From positions 1-48,553 of the forward strand of contig CADCRH010000021.1 in the NCBI GenBank assembly GCA_902803805.1: a DNA stretch of 48,553 bases, written 5' to 3'. Origin of the DNA: an uncultured Ruminococcus sp. Lineage in GTDB: Bacteria; Bacillota; Clostridia; Oscillospirales; Acutalibacteraceae. Below, piece after piece: positions 39,044 to 48,553 of this stretch (position 1 is its first letter; each line of letters begins with the position of its first letter). Under the pieces are notes generated by a model. The model did no database searches. It saw nothing but the letters and a program-made list of their open reading frames with translations, and was not told the DNA's origin. Both the position numbers and the translations under genes were made by a program.

Positions 39044-41917
39044 TTGGCAGCAAAAAAATCCGGCGGAACTACCAAAACAAAAACAAGCAAAAAAAGCACG
39101 GGTACGAATGCTAAATCTAAAACGAAAGCGAAACCAAAAAACAGCTCCGCTTCCAAACCCAAATCAAATTCGGTCAAGGCTAAGGAACGTGCCAGACAAA
39201 GAGCCGAAGCGGAGTTTTATTTAAGAAGAAACCGATTCTTCAAAGGTCTTGCCATTTGCGGCGCGTCCGTGATACTTTTCATTTTGTTTGCGGTTCGCGG
39301 CGAAAAACTTTGGTATGCCTTTCATCAGTGTTATTGGGGACTGTTCGGTGTTCTTGGATTTTCCATTCCCTTTATCACCGCTTACTACGGCTACCAGTTG
39401 ATGAAAGAAAAACCTACATACAGATTTCAACTGAAAATATGTTTCTTTATGGGAACGGTCGTGATGTTGGCAACAGCAGTTTTTGCTTTTTCAAGCACGG
39501 GCAGAGATTTGGTCGGGTATATCCCGGAAGTCGTCAACTGTTTCCGTGAGGGAAGCCGCTATGCAGGCGCAGGCTTTATCGGCGGTGTTCTGGGAATACT
39601 GCTGACAAAAGTGATCGGCTCAACGGGAGCCGGTATTCTGTCCGTCATTTTATTCCTGCTGTTTTTGGCGATGTCTCTGGGAGCACTGCTGATCAATGTG
39701 ATCGATAAGATCAAGGAACCCGTTAACGAAAGAATCAACGAAAACAAAGAAGTACGAAGCCGTATCAAGGCACAGGAAAAGGAGATCAAGGACGAAAGAC
39801 GCAAGCAGGCAAAGGAAGAATATGTTCAAAAACAAATCGAAAAGCTGAACAAAAAGAAAAACAATCCTTCACAGGAAGATTTCCGAAGAATCGACAAAAC
39901 ACCATTTTATGAACCCAACAGCGGCGATGCTGCCGAGGAAGCAAAAAAGAAAAAGCCCAAAAAGGATATTGAAAAGGATATTACGGAGATACTTCCCAAG
40001 GACAAGGAAAAGAAACCGAAGAAAAAGACGAAGCCGAAAAAACCGAAAGAGAATCTGGATTATATCAATGAGGAAAGTCCGGTATTTGCGGAAGGTCTGG
40101 ACATTGATAAACTGGTCGGCAACAACAGCAAACCCGAATTTATTGATGATGAAGATCTGATCCCGCCTGTTTTCAGTCAGGATGAAACAACGCCTGCACG
40201 CCGAAAAGGGGTTTATCCTATACACAATGATGAAACGGTGTCCTTAAAGAAAAAGGAACCCCAAAAGAAAAAAAGTTCCTCGGAGAAACTGCCGAATTTT
40301 GAGGTCAACGCAAACGGTGACGTTGTGGAAAATTATTATATCAAACCGCCGTTTACTCTCCTGGAACCACAGCCCGAAAGTGATGAGGAAAATATCGCAC
40401 TGGAGCTTCAGAACGGCGGCAGAACGCTGGTCGATACACTGAAAAGTTTCGGTGTTCAAACCACCATTACCAATATCAGCCGCGGTCCGTCCGTAACAAG
40501 ATATGAACTTCAGCCTGCGGCAGGTGTTAAGATCAGTAAGATCACCAACCTTTCGGATGATATTGCAATGAATCTTGCCGCAACGGGCGTCAGAATAGAA
40601 GCACCCATTCCCGGAAAATCCGCGGTCGGCATTGAAGTGCCGAATAAACACGTCAGCATTGTTAAAATGAGAAATCTGGTGGAATCAAGAGAGTTTCAGG
40701 AAGCCAAAAGCAAGCTTACTGTTGCCTTGGGTATGGATATTACGGGTAAGATCACACTTGCGGACTTGAGCAGAATGCCGCATTTGCTGATCGCAGGCTC
40801 TACCGGTTCGGGTAAATCCGTCTGCATTAACTCTATGCTGGTCAGCCTTTTGTATAAATCCAGTCCCGACGAAGTAAAACTGATGCTGATCGACCCGAAA
40901 GTGGTGGAGCTTGGTGTTTATAACGGAATCCCCCACCTGTTGGTCCCTGTTGTGACAGACCCGCGAAAAGCCGCCGGTGCTTTAAACTGGGCGGTGAATG
41001 AAATGTTGGAGCGTTACAAGACCTTTGCGGAATATAATGTCCGCGATATGCAAAGCTACAATCGTATGGTTGACAGACAGAATGCCGAAGTGGAAGATAC
41101 CGATTATGATGAAAGCGAGCGTTCTTTTGAGGAGGACGAAATGCTGGCACAGGCTCAATCCGAAATTTCGGACTCCGAAAAATCGAAGGAAATCACAAAG
41201 CTTCAAAAAATGCCGCAAATTGTGATTGTCATCGATGAACTTGCCGACCTGATGATGGCAGCACCGAACGAGGTTGAAGAATCCATTTGCCGTCTTGCGC
41301 AGATGGCAAGAGCCGCAGGTATGCACCTTGTCATCGCTACACAGCGTCCGTCGGTTGACGTTATTACAGGTCTTATCAAGGCGAATGTGCCCAGCCGTAT
41401 CGCTTTCGCAGTGAAGTCACAGATAGATTCGAGAACCATTCTTGATACGGGCGGCGCAGATAAGCTTCTCGGTCGGGGCGATATGCTTTTCTCCCCTATC
41501 GGCAAAACAAAGCCTGTCCGTGTTCAGGGCTGTTATGTGGATGATGTTGAAATTGAAAATATTATTAACTTTATCAAGAGAAACAAAATGGTTGAATACG
41601 ATAAAAATGTAATTGACGAAATTGAAAAGAACGCCATATCTGAAAATAATGTCAAGGGCAGCGGCGATTCCGGCGGCGATACCGACCCGATGATGGAACA
41701 GGCAATTCAGTGTGTTGTGGAAGCCGGACAAGCTTCCACCTCCCTGCTTCAAAGACGTTTAAGACTCGGATATGCACGGGCAGGACGACTGATCGACGAA
41801 ATGGAGCAAATGGGTATTGTCGGGCCGCACGAGGGCTCCAAGCCCCGTCAGGTACTGATGAGCTATCAACAATGGCTAGAGCGCAATATGACCAAATCGG
41901 ACGATGAATTTCAATAA
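39044..41917 (+). CDS. ftsK: DNA translocase FtsK/SpoIIIE
   Basis: 957 residues. A basic lead (1-60; K/S/T/A-rich) precedes four membrane helices (about 68-225), then a charged linker of ~200 residues. The motor has an alpha/beta RecA-like core: Walker [13 protein letters not shown], Walker [15 protein letters not shown] winged-helix gamma domain follows at the C terminus ([20 protein letters not shown]), which reads chromosome polarity sequences. It pumps chromosomal DNA through the division or spore septum. TTG at 39044 is chosen because GGAGGTG overlaps the GTG at 39035. Confidence 0.96.
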   Translation: MAAKKSGGTTKTKTSKKSTGTNAKSKTKAKPKNSSASKPKSNSVKAKERARQRAEAEFYLRRNRFFKGLAICGASVILFILFAVRGEKLWYAFHQCYWGLFGVLGFSIPFITAYYGYQLMKEKPTYRFQLKICFFMGTVVMLATAVFAFSSTGRDLVGYIPEVVNCFREGSRYAGAGFIGGVLGILLTKVIGSTGAGILSVILFLLFLAMSLGALLINVIDKIKEPVNERINENKEVRSRIKAQEKEIKDERRKQAKEEYVQKQIEKLNKKKNNPSQEDFRRIDKTPFYEPNSGDAAEEAKKKKPKKDIEKDITEILPKDKEKKPKKKTKPKKPKENLDYINEESPVFAEGLDIDKLVGNNSKPEFIDDEDLIPPVFSQDETTPARRKGVYPIHNDETVSLKKKEPQKKKSSSEKLPNFEVNANGDVVENYYIKPPFTLLEPQPESDEENIALELQNGGRTLVDTLKSFGVQTTITNISRGPSVTRYELQPAAGVKISKITNLSDDIAMNLAATGVRIEAPIPGKSAVGIEVPNKHVSIVKMRNLVESREFQEAKSKLTVALGMDITGKITLADLSRMPHLLIAGSTGSGKSVCINSMLVSLLYKSSPDEVKLMLIDPKVVELGVYNGIPHLLVPVVTDPRKAAGALNWAVNEMLERYKTFAEYNVRDMQSYNRMVDRQNAEVEDTDYDESERSFEEDEMLAQAQSEISDSEKSKEITKLQKMPQIVIVIDELADLMMAAPNEVEESICRLAQMARAAGMHLVIATQRPSVDVITGLIKANVPSRIAFAVKSQIDSRTILDTGGADKLLGRGDMLFSPIGKTKPVRVQGCYVDDVEIENIINFIKRNKMVEYDKNVIDEIEKNAISENNVKGSGDSGGDTDPMMEQAIQCVVEAGQASTSLLQRRLRLGYARAGRLIDEMEQMGIVGPHEGSKPRQVLMSYQQWLERNMTKSDDEFQ

Positions 41918-41932
41918 TAATTGATCATACAG

Positions 41933-41955
41933 AAGTTTTGCGGTAAAACTTTATT
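41933..41955 (+). terminator. Possible weak terminator after ftsK
   Basis: A 7-bp AT-rich stem (41933-41939 with 41945-41951), 5-nt loop and a short T-rich tail. Confidence 0.35.
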
Positions 41956-42020
41956 ACTGATCGCTGTTTCATCCCGTCAGAGGGTAGAACATATATTTCA
42001 CAAAAACGGAGGTTTTTCAA

Positions 42021-43829
42021 ATGAAACGTGAAGGACAAATTAAGGTCGATTCCGAAAATCTTTTCCCCATTATCAAAAAGTGGCTTTATTCCGATAAGGA
42101 CATTTTTTTGAGGGAAATCGTGGCAAATGCCTGCGATGCTGTCAAAAAATACAAAAGCCTTTGCTCCATCGGTGAAACTGAGGACGACAATGTGAAGCCG
42201 AGAATTGACATCAAGCTTGACAAGGACGCAAAAACACTGATGGTTTCGGACAACGGTATCGGTATGACCGAAGAAGAAGTCGAAAAGTACATCACACAGA
42301 TCGCTTTCTCAGGCGCTCAGGAATTCCTTGAAAAGTATAAAGACCAGACAGATTCCGATTCGGGTATCATCGGTCATTTCGGTTTGGGATTCTATTCGGC
42401 GTATATGGTTTCCGATACGGTCGAGATCGAAACGCTCTCCTATGTCAAGGACGCAAAACCCGTTCATTGGGTAAGCGACGGCAGCCATACATACGAAATT
42501 TCGGACGGCAGCCGCACCGAAAGAGGTACGACCATTATAATGCACCTTTCCGAGGACGGAAAAGAATTTCTTGATGAATACAAAATCAAAGCGATCCTCA
42601 AAAAATACTGCCACTTCCTGCCCTACGAGATTTATTTTTCCTCTGCCAACGAGGCAAAAAAAGAGGACGAGGAAGAAAAACCTATCAACAATACCGAAGC
42701 GCTTTGGCTCAAAGCGCCCAAGGACTGCACGACAGAAGAATACGAGGATTTCTACAGAGAAACCTTTACCGATATGAATTTGCCTCTCTTTTGGATCCAT
42801 CTCAATGTTGACTATCCTTTCAGATTAAAGGGTATTCTTTATTTCCCGAAGCAGACCGACAAATTGCAGGTAATGCCCGGTGAGATCAAGCTTTTTGCCA
42901 ACAGAGTGTATATTGCTGACAATATCAAAGAAGTCGTTCCCGAATTTTTGATGCTGTTAAAGGGTGTGATCGACTGCCCCGACCTTCCTCTCAATGTTTC
43001 AAGGTCATTCCTTCAGAATGACGGCGAGGTAGCAAAAATCTCAAAGCATATTACCAAAAAGGTTGCCGACAAGCTGATCTCTGTCTTTAAGAACGAACGA
43101 AAGGACTATGAAAGCTACTGGGATGACATTTCGCCGTTCATTAAATTCGGCTGCATTAAGGACGAAAAATTCTACGACAAAATCAAGGATATTATTCTTT
43201 ATAAGTCCATCAACGGTGATTTCAAAACCTTTGCGGAACTTCCGAAGCAGGGCGACAAGGTTTACTATGTTTCCAGCACAGACCTACAGGCACAGTACAT
43301 CAAAATGTTTAAGGACAACGACCTCGATGCCATTATTCTGGAGCATAATATTGATACGCACTTTGTCAGCTTCCTTGAATACAAAGAAAACGAAACGAAA
43401 TTCGTCAGAATTGACTCAGAAATCGGTGAGGCTCTCAAATCCGACAGTGCAGAGAACGAAGAAAGCAATAATGAAATTATTGACATCTTCAAAAATGCGC
43501 TCGGCATAGAAAAACTCACTGTTAAGGCAGAAGCGCTCAAAACTACCGATACTCCTGCCATTATCACCATCAACGAATACGAAAGACGTATGAACGACAT
43601 TAGCCGTATCTACGGCAATATGTTCGGTGAAGCGTCAAAGGCAAGCGAAACACTGATCGTCAATACCGACAATGAAGTTGTTAAAAAGCTTTCCTCTATC
43701 GACGAAGACAAACGCACCCTTCTCTGCAAACACATTTACGACCTTGCAGTGATCAGCCAAAGAAAGCTTACTGCTGAGGAACTGGACGGCTTTGTGGCAA
43801 GAAGTGTTCAGGTAATGGGACTGGTTTGA
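42021..43829 (+). CDS. htpG: Molecular chaperone HtpG (Hsp90)
   Basis: 602 residues. The GHKL ATPase domain has EIVANACDA, DNGIGMT and GHFGLGFYSAYMV; the middle domain has LPLNVSRSFLQND with the catalytic-type Arg; the C-terminal dimerisation domain is present. It refolds and stabilises client proteins. ATG with CGGAGG upstream. Monocistronic, ended by a strong bidirectional terminator. No CIRCE or other heat-shock operator was seen upstream. Confidence 0.96.
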   Translation: MKREGQIKVDSENLFPIIKKWLYSDKDIFLREIVANACDAVKKYKSLCSIGETEDDNVKPRIDIKLDKDAKTLMVSDNGIGMTEEEVEKYITQIAFSGAQEFLEKYKDQTDSDSGIIGHFGLGFYSAYMVSDTVEIETLSYVKDAKPVHWVSDGSHTYEISDGSRTERGTTIIMHLSEDGKEFLDEYKIKAILKKYCHFLPYEIYFSSANEAKKEDEEEKPINNTEALWLKAPKDCTTEEYEDFYRETFTDMNLPLFWIHLNVDYPFRLKGILYFPKQTDKLQVMPGEIKLFANRVYIADNIKEVVPEFLMLLKGVIDCPDLPLNVSRSFLQNDGEVAKISKHITKKVADKLISVFKNERKDYESYWDDISPFIKFGCIKDEKFYDKIKDIILYKSINGDFKTFAELPKQGDKVYYVSSTDLQAQYIKMFKDNDLDAIILEHNIDTHFVSFLEYKENETKFVRIDSEIGEALKSDSAENEESNNEIIDIFKNALGIEKLTVKAEALKTTDTPAIITINEYERRMNDISRIYGNMFGEASKASETLIVNTDNEVVKKLSSIDEDKRTLLCKHIYDLAVISQRKLTAEELDGFVARSVQVMGLV

Positions 43830-43849
43830 TCTAACCTATCAAAAGCAAT

Positions 43850-43890
43850 AAAATACCGTATCCGATCTTGCATTTCGGATACGGTATTTT
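43850..43890. terminator. Bidirectional terminator between htpG and the DUF5711 gene
   Basis: A perfect 16-bp stem (43850-43865 with 43875-43890), 9-nt loop; A/T tracts at the stem base serve both directions. Confidence 0.9.
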
Positions 43891-43892
43891 GC

Positions 43893-45143
43893 TTAATAAT
43901 CAATATTAGTTTTAAAAATCCGGCTTTTGCCGAGAACATAAAGAGAATTGTCACTCACAAACTTTATTTTTCGTGCGTCAGATGAGGTTTTGACAGTAGA
44001 AAGCTTTTTGCCGTCATTATCATAAACGATCGTTGTATTCGGAAACAGAACAGCAATTTTATTATTGCGGCAGTCAAGCGATAAAATTTGCTGCTCGGTT
44101 TTGATTTCGGCTGTTTTTTTGCCGTCAGCATTGATCATTACCGCATCGCACTCTCTGCCGTCGGGCGTGTTCGACAGAGAAAGTAACATACCGTAACTGC
44201 TGCTTAAAGAATAAGAGGTCAATATACGTGAATCATAGGAAAAATCGGTTTTCTTGTTATTGTCAATATTAATATAATGTGCCGCCGTTTCCCCTACGGC
44301 AACGGCATTTCCGTTATTAAGAAATTTGACATCGTAAATATATGAATCGTCAAATTCATACTTTTCCAAATAATTGTCCTGCGAAAAGTCCAGAACATAT
44401 ATCACGGAAATCAAACCGCCGTTTTTTGCGGAAACACCCGACAACACCGCTCTTGACCCGTTTTTGTTCAAAGAAATTTTACTGACATAATAATCCGCAA
44501 AGGAATAGGTGTATTTTTCGAGATTATCGTTTCGGTAAACGGTCAGATTGGCAAGATAATCATTGCCGTGCGTTAAAAGCGCATAAACGCCGTTTGAAGA
44601 AACATCTGCGGAAAAAATCTTATTCTTGGTAGAGCCGGAATAAACCGTTTTCTCACGATTGATGACTTTAAATCCCGTTGCGTCGATATTATAGATAATG
44701 GCATATCCCGAACTAACACTCATCATCGGATTCGCAAAAGAATGTTGACTATTCTGGTACTCGCCTGCGTTGGAGTTGAGCACCACTACGGACGTATCAC
44801 TGCAATAGGCAGGAACACCGTCAAGCAGGTCAAAATTCTGAATACTGACGTTTGTTCCGGCAAATCCTACGGGATAACCGTTGCCCTCTGTTTTTCCTAG
44901 AAAATCATATTGAAACCAATGTGAAATATTATCGGGCGTAAGGTTGTCAATGTTCATCAGCGCAAGAACCAAAACAACAGAAAGAAACAGTATGAAAAAA
45001 ACCTTGAGAAATCTCTTGGTCAGATTTTTCGGCATAGGCTCCGTATCGCGGTAATCCTGAAGCGGAACATCTTCATAGCTCATATATTTTCGGTCTATCA
45101 CACGCCTGTCCTTATTCTGATAGCGTCCTTTGATTTTCTTCAT
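43893..45143 (-). CDS. DUF5711-like membrane-anchored protein, probable beta-propeller
   Basis: 416 residues. A basic cytoplasmic N terminus (1-44), one membrane helix (about 46-66) and an extracytoplasmic domain with many repeating beta-strand motifs (for example SVVVLNSNAG, YVSKISLNKNGSRAVL, YDVKFLNNGNAVAVG), like a WD/beta-propeller fold. It resembles the DUF5711 family of Clostridia; no function is known. It overlaps truA by 32 bases, with AAAGGATC as its ribosome site, so the two are coupled. Ends at the shared terminator with htpG. Confidence 0.85.
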   Translation of the reverse strand: MKKIKGRYQNKDRRVIDRKYMSYEDVPLQDYRDTEPMPKNLTKRFLKVFFILFLSVVLVLALMNIDNLTPDNISHWFQYDFLGKTEGNGYPVGFAGTNVSIQNFDLLDGVPAYCSDTSVVVLNSNAGEYQNSQHSFANPMMSVSSGYAIIYNIDATGFKVINREKTVYSGSTKNKIFSADVSSNGVYALLTHGNDYLANLTVYRNDNLEKYTYSFADYYVSKISLNKNGSRAVLSGVSAKNGGLISVIYVLDFSQDNYLEKYEFDDSYIYDVKFLNNGNAVAVGETAAHYINIDNNKKTDFSYDSRILTSYSLSSSYGMLLSLSNTPDGRECDAVMINADGKKTAEIKTEQQILSLDCRNNKIAVLFPNTTIVYDNDGKKLSTVKTSSDARKIKFVSDNSLYVLGKSRIFKTNIDY

Positions 45144-45900
45144 CTGAATTTGATCCTTTCCGGTAAATAACCTTGTTTAAATAAAGTCCCTGCGGAGGTG
45201 CCGTAGGCCCTGCCGCCGAACGGTCAAGTGCATTGATCATAGCCGGTATCTGTTCGGGCAATACTTTTCCCTGCGCGACCAGCAGCAGCGTTCCTACGAT
45301 AATTCTTACCATATTATATAAGAAACCGTCGGCTTCTATGGTGATCGTGACCATATGCCCGTCACGACGAACGGACATATGCCTGACCGTGCGGTGAAAA
45401 TCGCCCTTTCTTCTGCTGTTATCGACCGTGCAGAATGATGTGAAATCGTGCCTGCCGACAAAATACTGTGCCGCTTCATTCAGCAGTTTTTCATCCAACG
45501 GATACCAATAATGCAGTGCATAACCGTCAAGAAACGGATTTCTGATCTCACTGTTCCATATTTGATAAATATATTCCTTGCCAAGACACGAATACCTTGC
45601 GTGAAAATCTTCGGAAACCTCCTCTGCCGAAAGTGCGGCAATACTCGAAGGAAGAAAGCGGTTCAGCGCCGCTGTCAGACGCTCACAAGGTATCGTATGC
45701 TCCGTGCGAAAGCTCACACAGTACCGATTGGCGTGAACACCCGAATCCGTGCGGCTGCACCCTTTGATATCCGGAACCGTTCCTATGACGCTTTTTAAAG
45801 CTTTCTGAAATTCCTCCTGAACCGTAACGGCATTATTCTGTATCTGCCAGCCGTGAAAATTTTTTCCGTCATACATTATTGTCACAAGTATGTTTCTCAT
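45112..45900 (-). CDS. truA: tRNA pseudouridine(38-40) synthase
   Basis: 262 residues. The catalytic Asp is Asp 52 in GCSRTDSGVHA. The N-terminal MRNILVTIMYDGKNFHGWQIQ and the late EADGFLYNMVRIIVGTLLLV motif are diagnostic. It modifies U38-U40 in the tRNA anticodon arm. It follows ecfT by 9 bases, the usual ecfA1-ecfA2-ecfT-truA order of Firmicutes. Confidence 0.97.
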   Translation of the reverse strand: MRNILVTIMYDGKNFHGWQIQNNAVTVQEEFQKALKSVIGTVPDIKGCSRTDSGVHANRYCVSFRTEHTIPCERLTAALNRFLPSSIAALSAEEVSEDFHARYSCLGKEYIYQIWNSEIRNPFLDGYALHYWYPLDEKLLNEAAQYFVGRHDFTSFCTVDNSRRKGDFHRTVRHMSVRRDGHMVTITIEADGFLYNMVRIIVGTLLLVAQGKVLPEQIPAMINALDRSAAGPTAPPQGLYLNKVIYRKGSNSDEENQRTLSE

Positions 45901-45909
45901 ATATCATTC

Positions 45910-46725
45910 CTATCTCAATGTTGCCGGTATGTAAATATTGCAAAGAATCACTCCGACAAAAATTATCAGTGAAAACGTAAGTGCAAATAAATCAAGAATG
46001 GAAAACCGAAGAACTTTCATTCTTGTTCTGCCGCTGCCGCCGTGATAACAGCGACATTCCATCGCAGTGGCAAGGTCGTTTGCCCGTCTGAATGACGATA
46101 CAAAAAGAGGAATCAATACAGGAATCAGCGCTTTTATCCGCTGAAAAACGTTTCCGCTTTCCATATCCGCACCGCGGGCTTTTTGTGCATTCATTATTTT
46201 GTCCGTTTCCTCCAGAAGAACGGGAATAAATCTCAGCGCGATCGTCATCATCATCGCGATCTCGTGAACCTTGATATGAAAAACGGTGAGCGGCTTCAAT
46301 ATTCTTTCCAGTCCGTCTGTCAGATCCGACGGAGAGGTTGTAAACGTCAGAACCGAACTGATCAGAACCAGTGTCGCGATCCGTATAGTAACAAAAATGG
46401 CATTATTGATACCACCCTCCGTTATTTTGACAAATCCCAGCTGCCAAAGTACCTCTCCCGAACCGTAGAAGATATTCAGTATGCCTGTAAACAGAACAAC
46501 AAACAAAATCACTTTCATACTTTTCAGATAAAATTTGAATTTTATCTTTGTGGAGAAGATCACCAGAAGCGAAGCAGCGGTAATGATCAACAGCGACAGG
46601 TAATTCTTCGCTATAAAAATAAATACGATATATGCAATCAAAAGAAGGATCTTTGACCTTGCGTCCAGGCTGTGGATGATGGAATTTCCGGGCATAAACT
46701 GACCGAGTGTGACATCTCTTACCAT
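45910..46725 (-). CDS. ecfT: ECF transporter transmembrane subunit EcfT
   Basis: 271 residues with 5-6 membrane helices and the two coupling-helix motifs, KARGAD and ATAMECRCYHGG, that contact EcfA1/A2. The ATG at 46725 (MVRDVTLGQF) has GGAGGA upstream; the longer frame reads through the ribosome-binding site. EcfT joins the ATPases to interchangeable vitamin-binding S components encoded elsewhere. Confidence 0.96.
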   Translation of the reverse strand: MVRDVTLGQFMPGNSIIHSLDARSKILLLIAYIVFIFIAKNYLSLLIITAASLLVIFSTKIKFKFYLKSMKVILFVVLFTGILNIFYGSGEVLWQLGFVKITEGGINNAIFVTIRIATLVLISSVLTFTTSPSDLTDGLERILKPLTVFHIKVHEIAMMMTIALRFIPVLLEETDKIMNAQKARGADMESGNVFQRIKALIPVLIPLFVSSFRRANDLATAMECRCYHGGSGRTRMKVLRFSILDLFALTFSLIIFVGVILCNIYIPATLR

Positions 46726-46744
46726 TTTGATCGTTCCTCCTTTG

Positions 46745-47596
46745 TTATGTTCCAAGATAGTTGACGATTTCGTTAAATGCCTGCTCCACGGTGAGAATAT
46801 TCGTATTGACATCGACACCGCGCTGTTTCAGCATCAGCATTATTTTGGTGATCTGCGGAATGCGAAGCCCTATCTCTTCCAGCTCCGTTCCTTTTGAAAA
46901 TACCTTTTCCGTTTTGTCAAACATTATTTTTTTACCGTGGTTCATTACCAGAATTTTATCGGCTATTCTGGCAATATCCTCCATACTGTGCGATACCAGT
47001 ATCACGGTGTTTTTTCGTACATTGTGATAATCACGAATTTGTGAAAGAAGCGCGTCGCGTCCGAGAGGGTCAAGTCCTGCCGTGGGTTCGTCCAATATCA
47101 GAACATCGGGATCCATTGCGATAACACCTGCGATCGCTGCGCGGCGCTTTTCACCGCCCGAAAGGTCAAAGGGCGATTTATACAAATGATCTCTGCGCAG
47201 TCCGACAAATTCCGCCGCCTGCCGCACTCTTTTATCGATTTCTTCCTCAAACAGCTCCATATTTTTGGGTCCGAACGCAATATCCTTATAGACTGTATCT
47301 TCAAACAACTGATATTCGGGATACTGAAATACCATACCGACTTTAAATCTGACTTCACGGATTTTTTTCGGATTTTCCCATATATCTTTGTCATTCAGAT
47401 AAACCGTACCGCTTGAGGGTTTTAAAAGTCCGTTGAGCAACTGTATCAATGTTGATTTTCCCGAACCGGTATGACCGATCAGACCGACAAAATCTCCCGA
47501 TTCGATCTCAAAGCTGACATCCGAAAGGGCAGTTTTCTCAAAAGCCGTTCCTTTACCGTAAACCAATGTTAAATTTTCGGCCCTTATTACAGACAA
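46745..47596 (-). CDS. ecfA2: ECF transporter ATPase EcfA2
   Basis: 283 residues from the TTG at 47596 (SVIRAENLTLVYGKG), with GGAGGG eight bases upstream. The ABC motifs are complete: GHTGSGKST, FDLSGGEKRRAAIAGVIAM, DVLILDEPTAGLDP and the H-loop VSHSMED. Works as a heterodimer with EcfA1. Confidence 0.95.
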   Translation of the reverse strand: MSVIRAENLTLVYGKGTAFEKTALSDVSFEIESGDFVGLIGHTGSGKSTLIQLLNGLLKPSSGTVYLNDKDIWENPKKIREVRFKVGMVFQYPEYQLFEDTVYKDIAFGPKNMELFEEEIDKRVRQAAEFVGLRRDHLYKSPFDLSGGEKRRAAIAGVIAMDPDVLILDEPTAGLDPLGRDALLSQIRDYHNVRKNTVILVSHSMEDIARIADKILVMNHGKKIMFDKTEKVFSKGTELEEIGLRIPQITKIMLMLKQRGVDVNTNILTVEQAFNEIVNYLGT

Positions 47597-47619
47597 AGCC
47601 GTTCCCTCCCCTCTCGAAA

Positions 47620-48471
47620 TTAATGCTTCAGGATTTTTAACAGTGCTTTGACACACTCGTTTTCGTTCAAAACACATTCGGGCAGTTCAAAACCACATCC
47701 GCGAAGATGATAGATCAGCTCCGTTGCCTGCGGTACATCCAGTCGGTGCTGTTTCAGCAGTTCGACCTGTGAGAAAACCTCTCTTGGTCTTCCCTCCAAA
47801 AATACTTTACCGCTATCCATCATCACCACTCTGTCGGCAAGAACCGCTTCCTCCATATAGTGAGTGATCAGAATAATCGTAATTCCGTGCTCACGGTTCA
47901 GTGTCTGTATTGTTGCGATCACTTCTTCTCTGCCCTGCGGGTCAAGCATTGCTGTCGGTTCGTCAAGCACAATACATTCGGGCTGCATTGCAATGATACC
48001 TGCAATGGCAACACGCTGTTTCTGACCGCCCGAAAGCTTATCGGGCGAATGTTTCCTGTATTCGTACATACCAACAGTTTCTAACGCTTCATATACACGC
48101 TCACGAATCTCTCTCGGAGGGATTCCGAGATTTTCACAGCCGAAAGCAACATCATCTTCCACAATTCCTGCCACAATTTGATTATCGGGGTTTTGCAGAA
48201 CAAGACCTACTTTTTTTCTGAGTTCAAAAAGTTTGTCATCATCTTTGGTATTAATGCCGTCAACCGTTACATCGCCTGTTGTCGGAAGATAAATTGAATT
48301 GAAATGCTTCGCAAGGGTGGATTTTCCTGAGCCGTTGTGACCGACCACGGCGACAAATTCACCCTTGTTTATGGCAAGATCGACCCCACAGAGCGCATAT
48401 TTTTCCTCCGAGGCATTATCATTTTCTTCATATTGAAAATATACATCTTTAACTGTAATGAAGTTATCCAT
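47620..48471 (-). CDS. ecfA1: ECF transporter ATPase EcfA1
   Basis: 283 residues. GHNGSGKST, KLSGGQKQRVAIAGIIAM, CIVLDEPTAMLDP and ITHYMEEA are present. It powers uptake of vitamins and trace metals with EcfA2 and EcfT. ATG at 48471 with a GGAG upstream. In many Firmicutes this module follows rplQ, which would lie just outside the window. Confidence 0.96.
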   Translation of the reverse strand: MDNFITVKDVYFQYEENDNASEEKYALCGVDLAINKGEFVAVVGHNGSGKSTLAKHFNSIYLPTTGDVTVDGINTKDDDKLFELRKKVGLVLQNPDNQIVAGIVEDDVAFGCENLGIPPREIRERVYEALETVGMYEYRKHSPDKLSGGQKQRVAIAGIIAMQPECIVLDEPTAMLDPQGREEVIATIQTLNREHGITIILITHYMEEAVLADRVVMMDSGKVFLEGRPREVFSQVELLKQHRLDVPQATELIYHLRGCGFELPECVLNENECVKALLKILKH

Positions 48472-48526
48472 TCAATTTCTCCGATTCCTTTTATTTTAAA
48501 TTTTCCGTCAGCCGAACCAGTCTTTG

Positions 48527-48553
48527 TCCCCCGCAGGGCAATTATGAATTATG
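48527..48553. repeat. Dispersed repeat, running off the window edge
   Basis: CCCCCGCAGGG followed by CAATTATGAATTATG, matching the copies at 8605 and 23420. Cut by the end of the window. Confidence 0.7.

Noticed and set aside
41918-42020. Search for a CIRCE or CtsR operator before htpG
   Set aside because: No TTAGCACTC-type or GGTCAAA-type repeat is present; only a small AT hairpin was found.
1-48553. tRNA, rRNA or CRISPR arrays
   Set aside because: No cloverleaf with conserved TTCGA-type T-loop, no rRNA-like conserved stretches and no regularly spaced repeats with unique spacers were seen by eye; a tRNAscan-SE or CRISPR finder run would settle it.

Overview
This window looks like a chromosomal segment from an anaerobic, AT-leaning Clostridia bacterium, most likely Oscillospiraceae (Ruminococcus-like). 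That placement is inferred from gene content and synteny only. Supporting features are a sporulation/division block in the Bacillus/Clostridia order (spoVB-mazG-hup-rqcP-yabP-yabQ-divIC-yabR), an ispH-rpsA gene fusion beside cmk-plsC, a recJ-rel-dtd-MBL-hemZ cluster, a T-box controlled trp operon, and ecfA1-ecfA2-ecfT-truA. No rRNA, tRNA, CRISPR array, prophage or recognisable insertion sequence was seen.

Layout. 0-3 kb: a DUF6062 protein on the plus strand, then long-form ribosome hibernation factor HPF and an amidohydrolase on the minus strand. 2.9-7.8 kb (minus): the spoVB-to-yabR cluster, with a terminator after hup and possible separate promoters before yabP (sigma-E-like) and divIC (sigma-A-like). 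8-16.5 kb (minus): a zinc-ribbon protein, then recJ-rel-dtd-MBL-hemZ-nucleoside kinase, covering DNA repair, the stringent response, tRNA proofreading and haem-type radical SAM chemistry. 16.7-18.9 kb: a small accessory-looking pair, an Rpn-type PD-(D/E)XK nuclease and a divergent DHHW/AlgX-like lipoprotein. 19-26 kb (minus): a complete trpEGDCFBA operon behind a tRNA-Trp T-box leader with a near-consensus promoter. 26-31 kb (minus): an HD protein, a UPF0340 protein, and cmk-plsC-plsC-ispH/rpsA. 31-36.4 kb: a sulfate ABC importer with a divergent LysR regulator. 36.4-43.8 kb (plus): a small CmpB-type membrane protein, a TepA/ClpP-like protease, uppP, a large FtsK/SpoIIIE translocase and htpG. 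43.9-48.5 kb (minus): the ECF transporter module, truA and a DUF5711 protein.

Most genes are housekeeping and well conserved, and I did not find a clear new multi-gene defence or mobile system. The more unusual signals lie between and within genes. First, there is a strong Shine-Dalgarno and ATG at the IspH/S1 junction inside the fused ispH-rpsA gene, which would allow a free S1 protein to be made. Second, a dispersed AT-rich repeat family (repeats of ATTCATAATTCATAATT next to a CCCTGCGGG core) repeatedly lies on or next to stop codons, including one copy inside the trp operon. Third, a structured insert of about 100 nt lies between the T-box terminator and trpE. Fourth, there is a strong non-terminator stem-loop between the sulfate-binding-protein gene and its permease gene. 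Start codons were chosen by Shine-Dalgarno spacing; several genes appear to use TTG or GTG.
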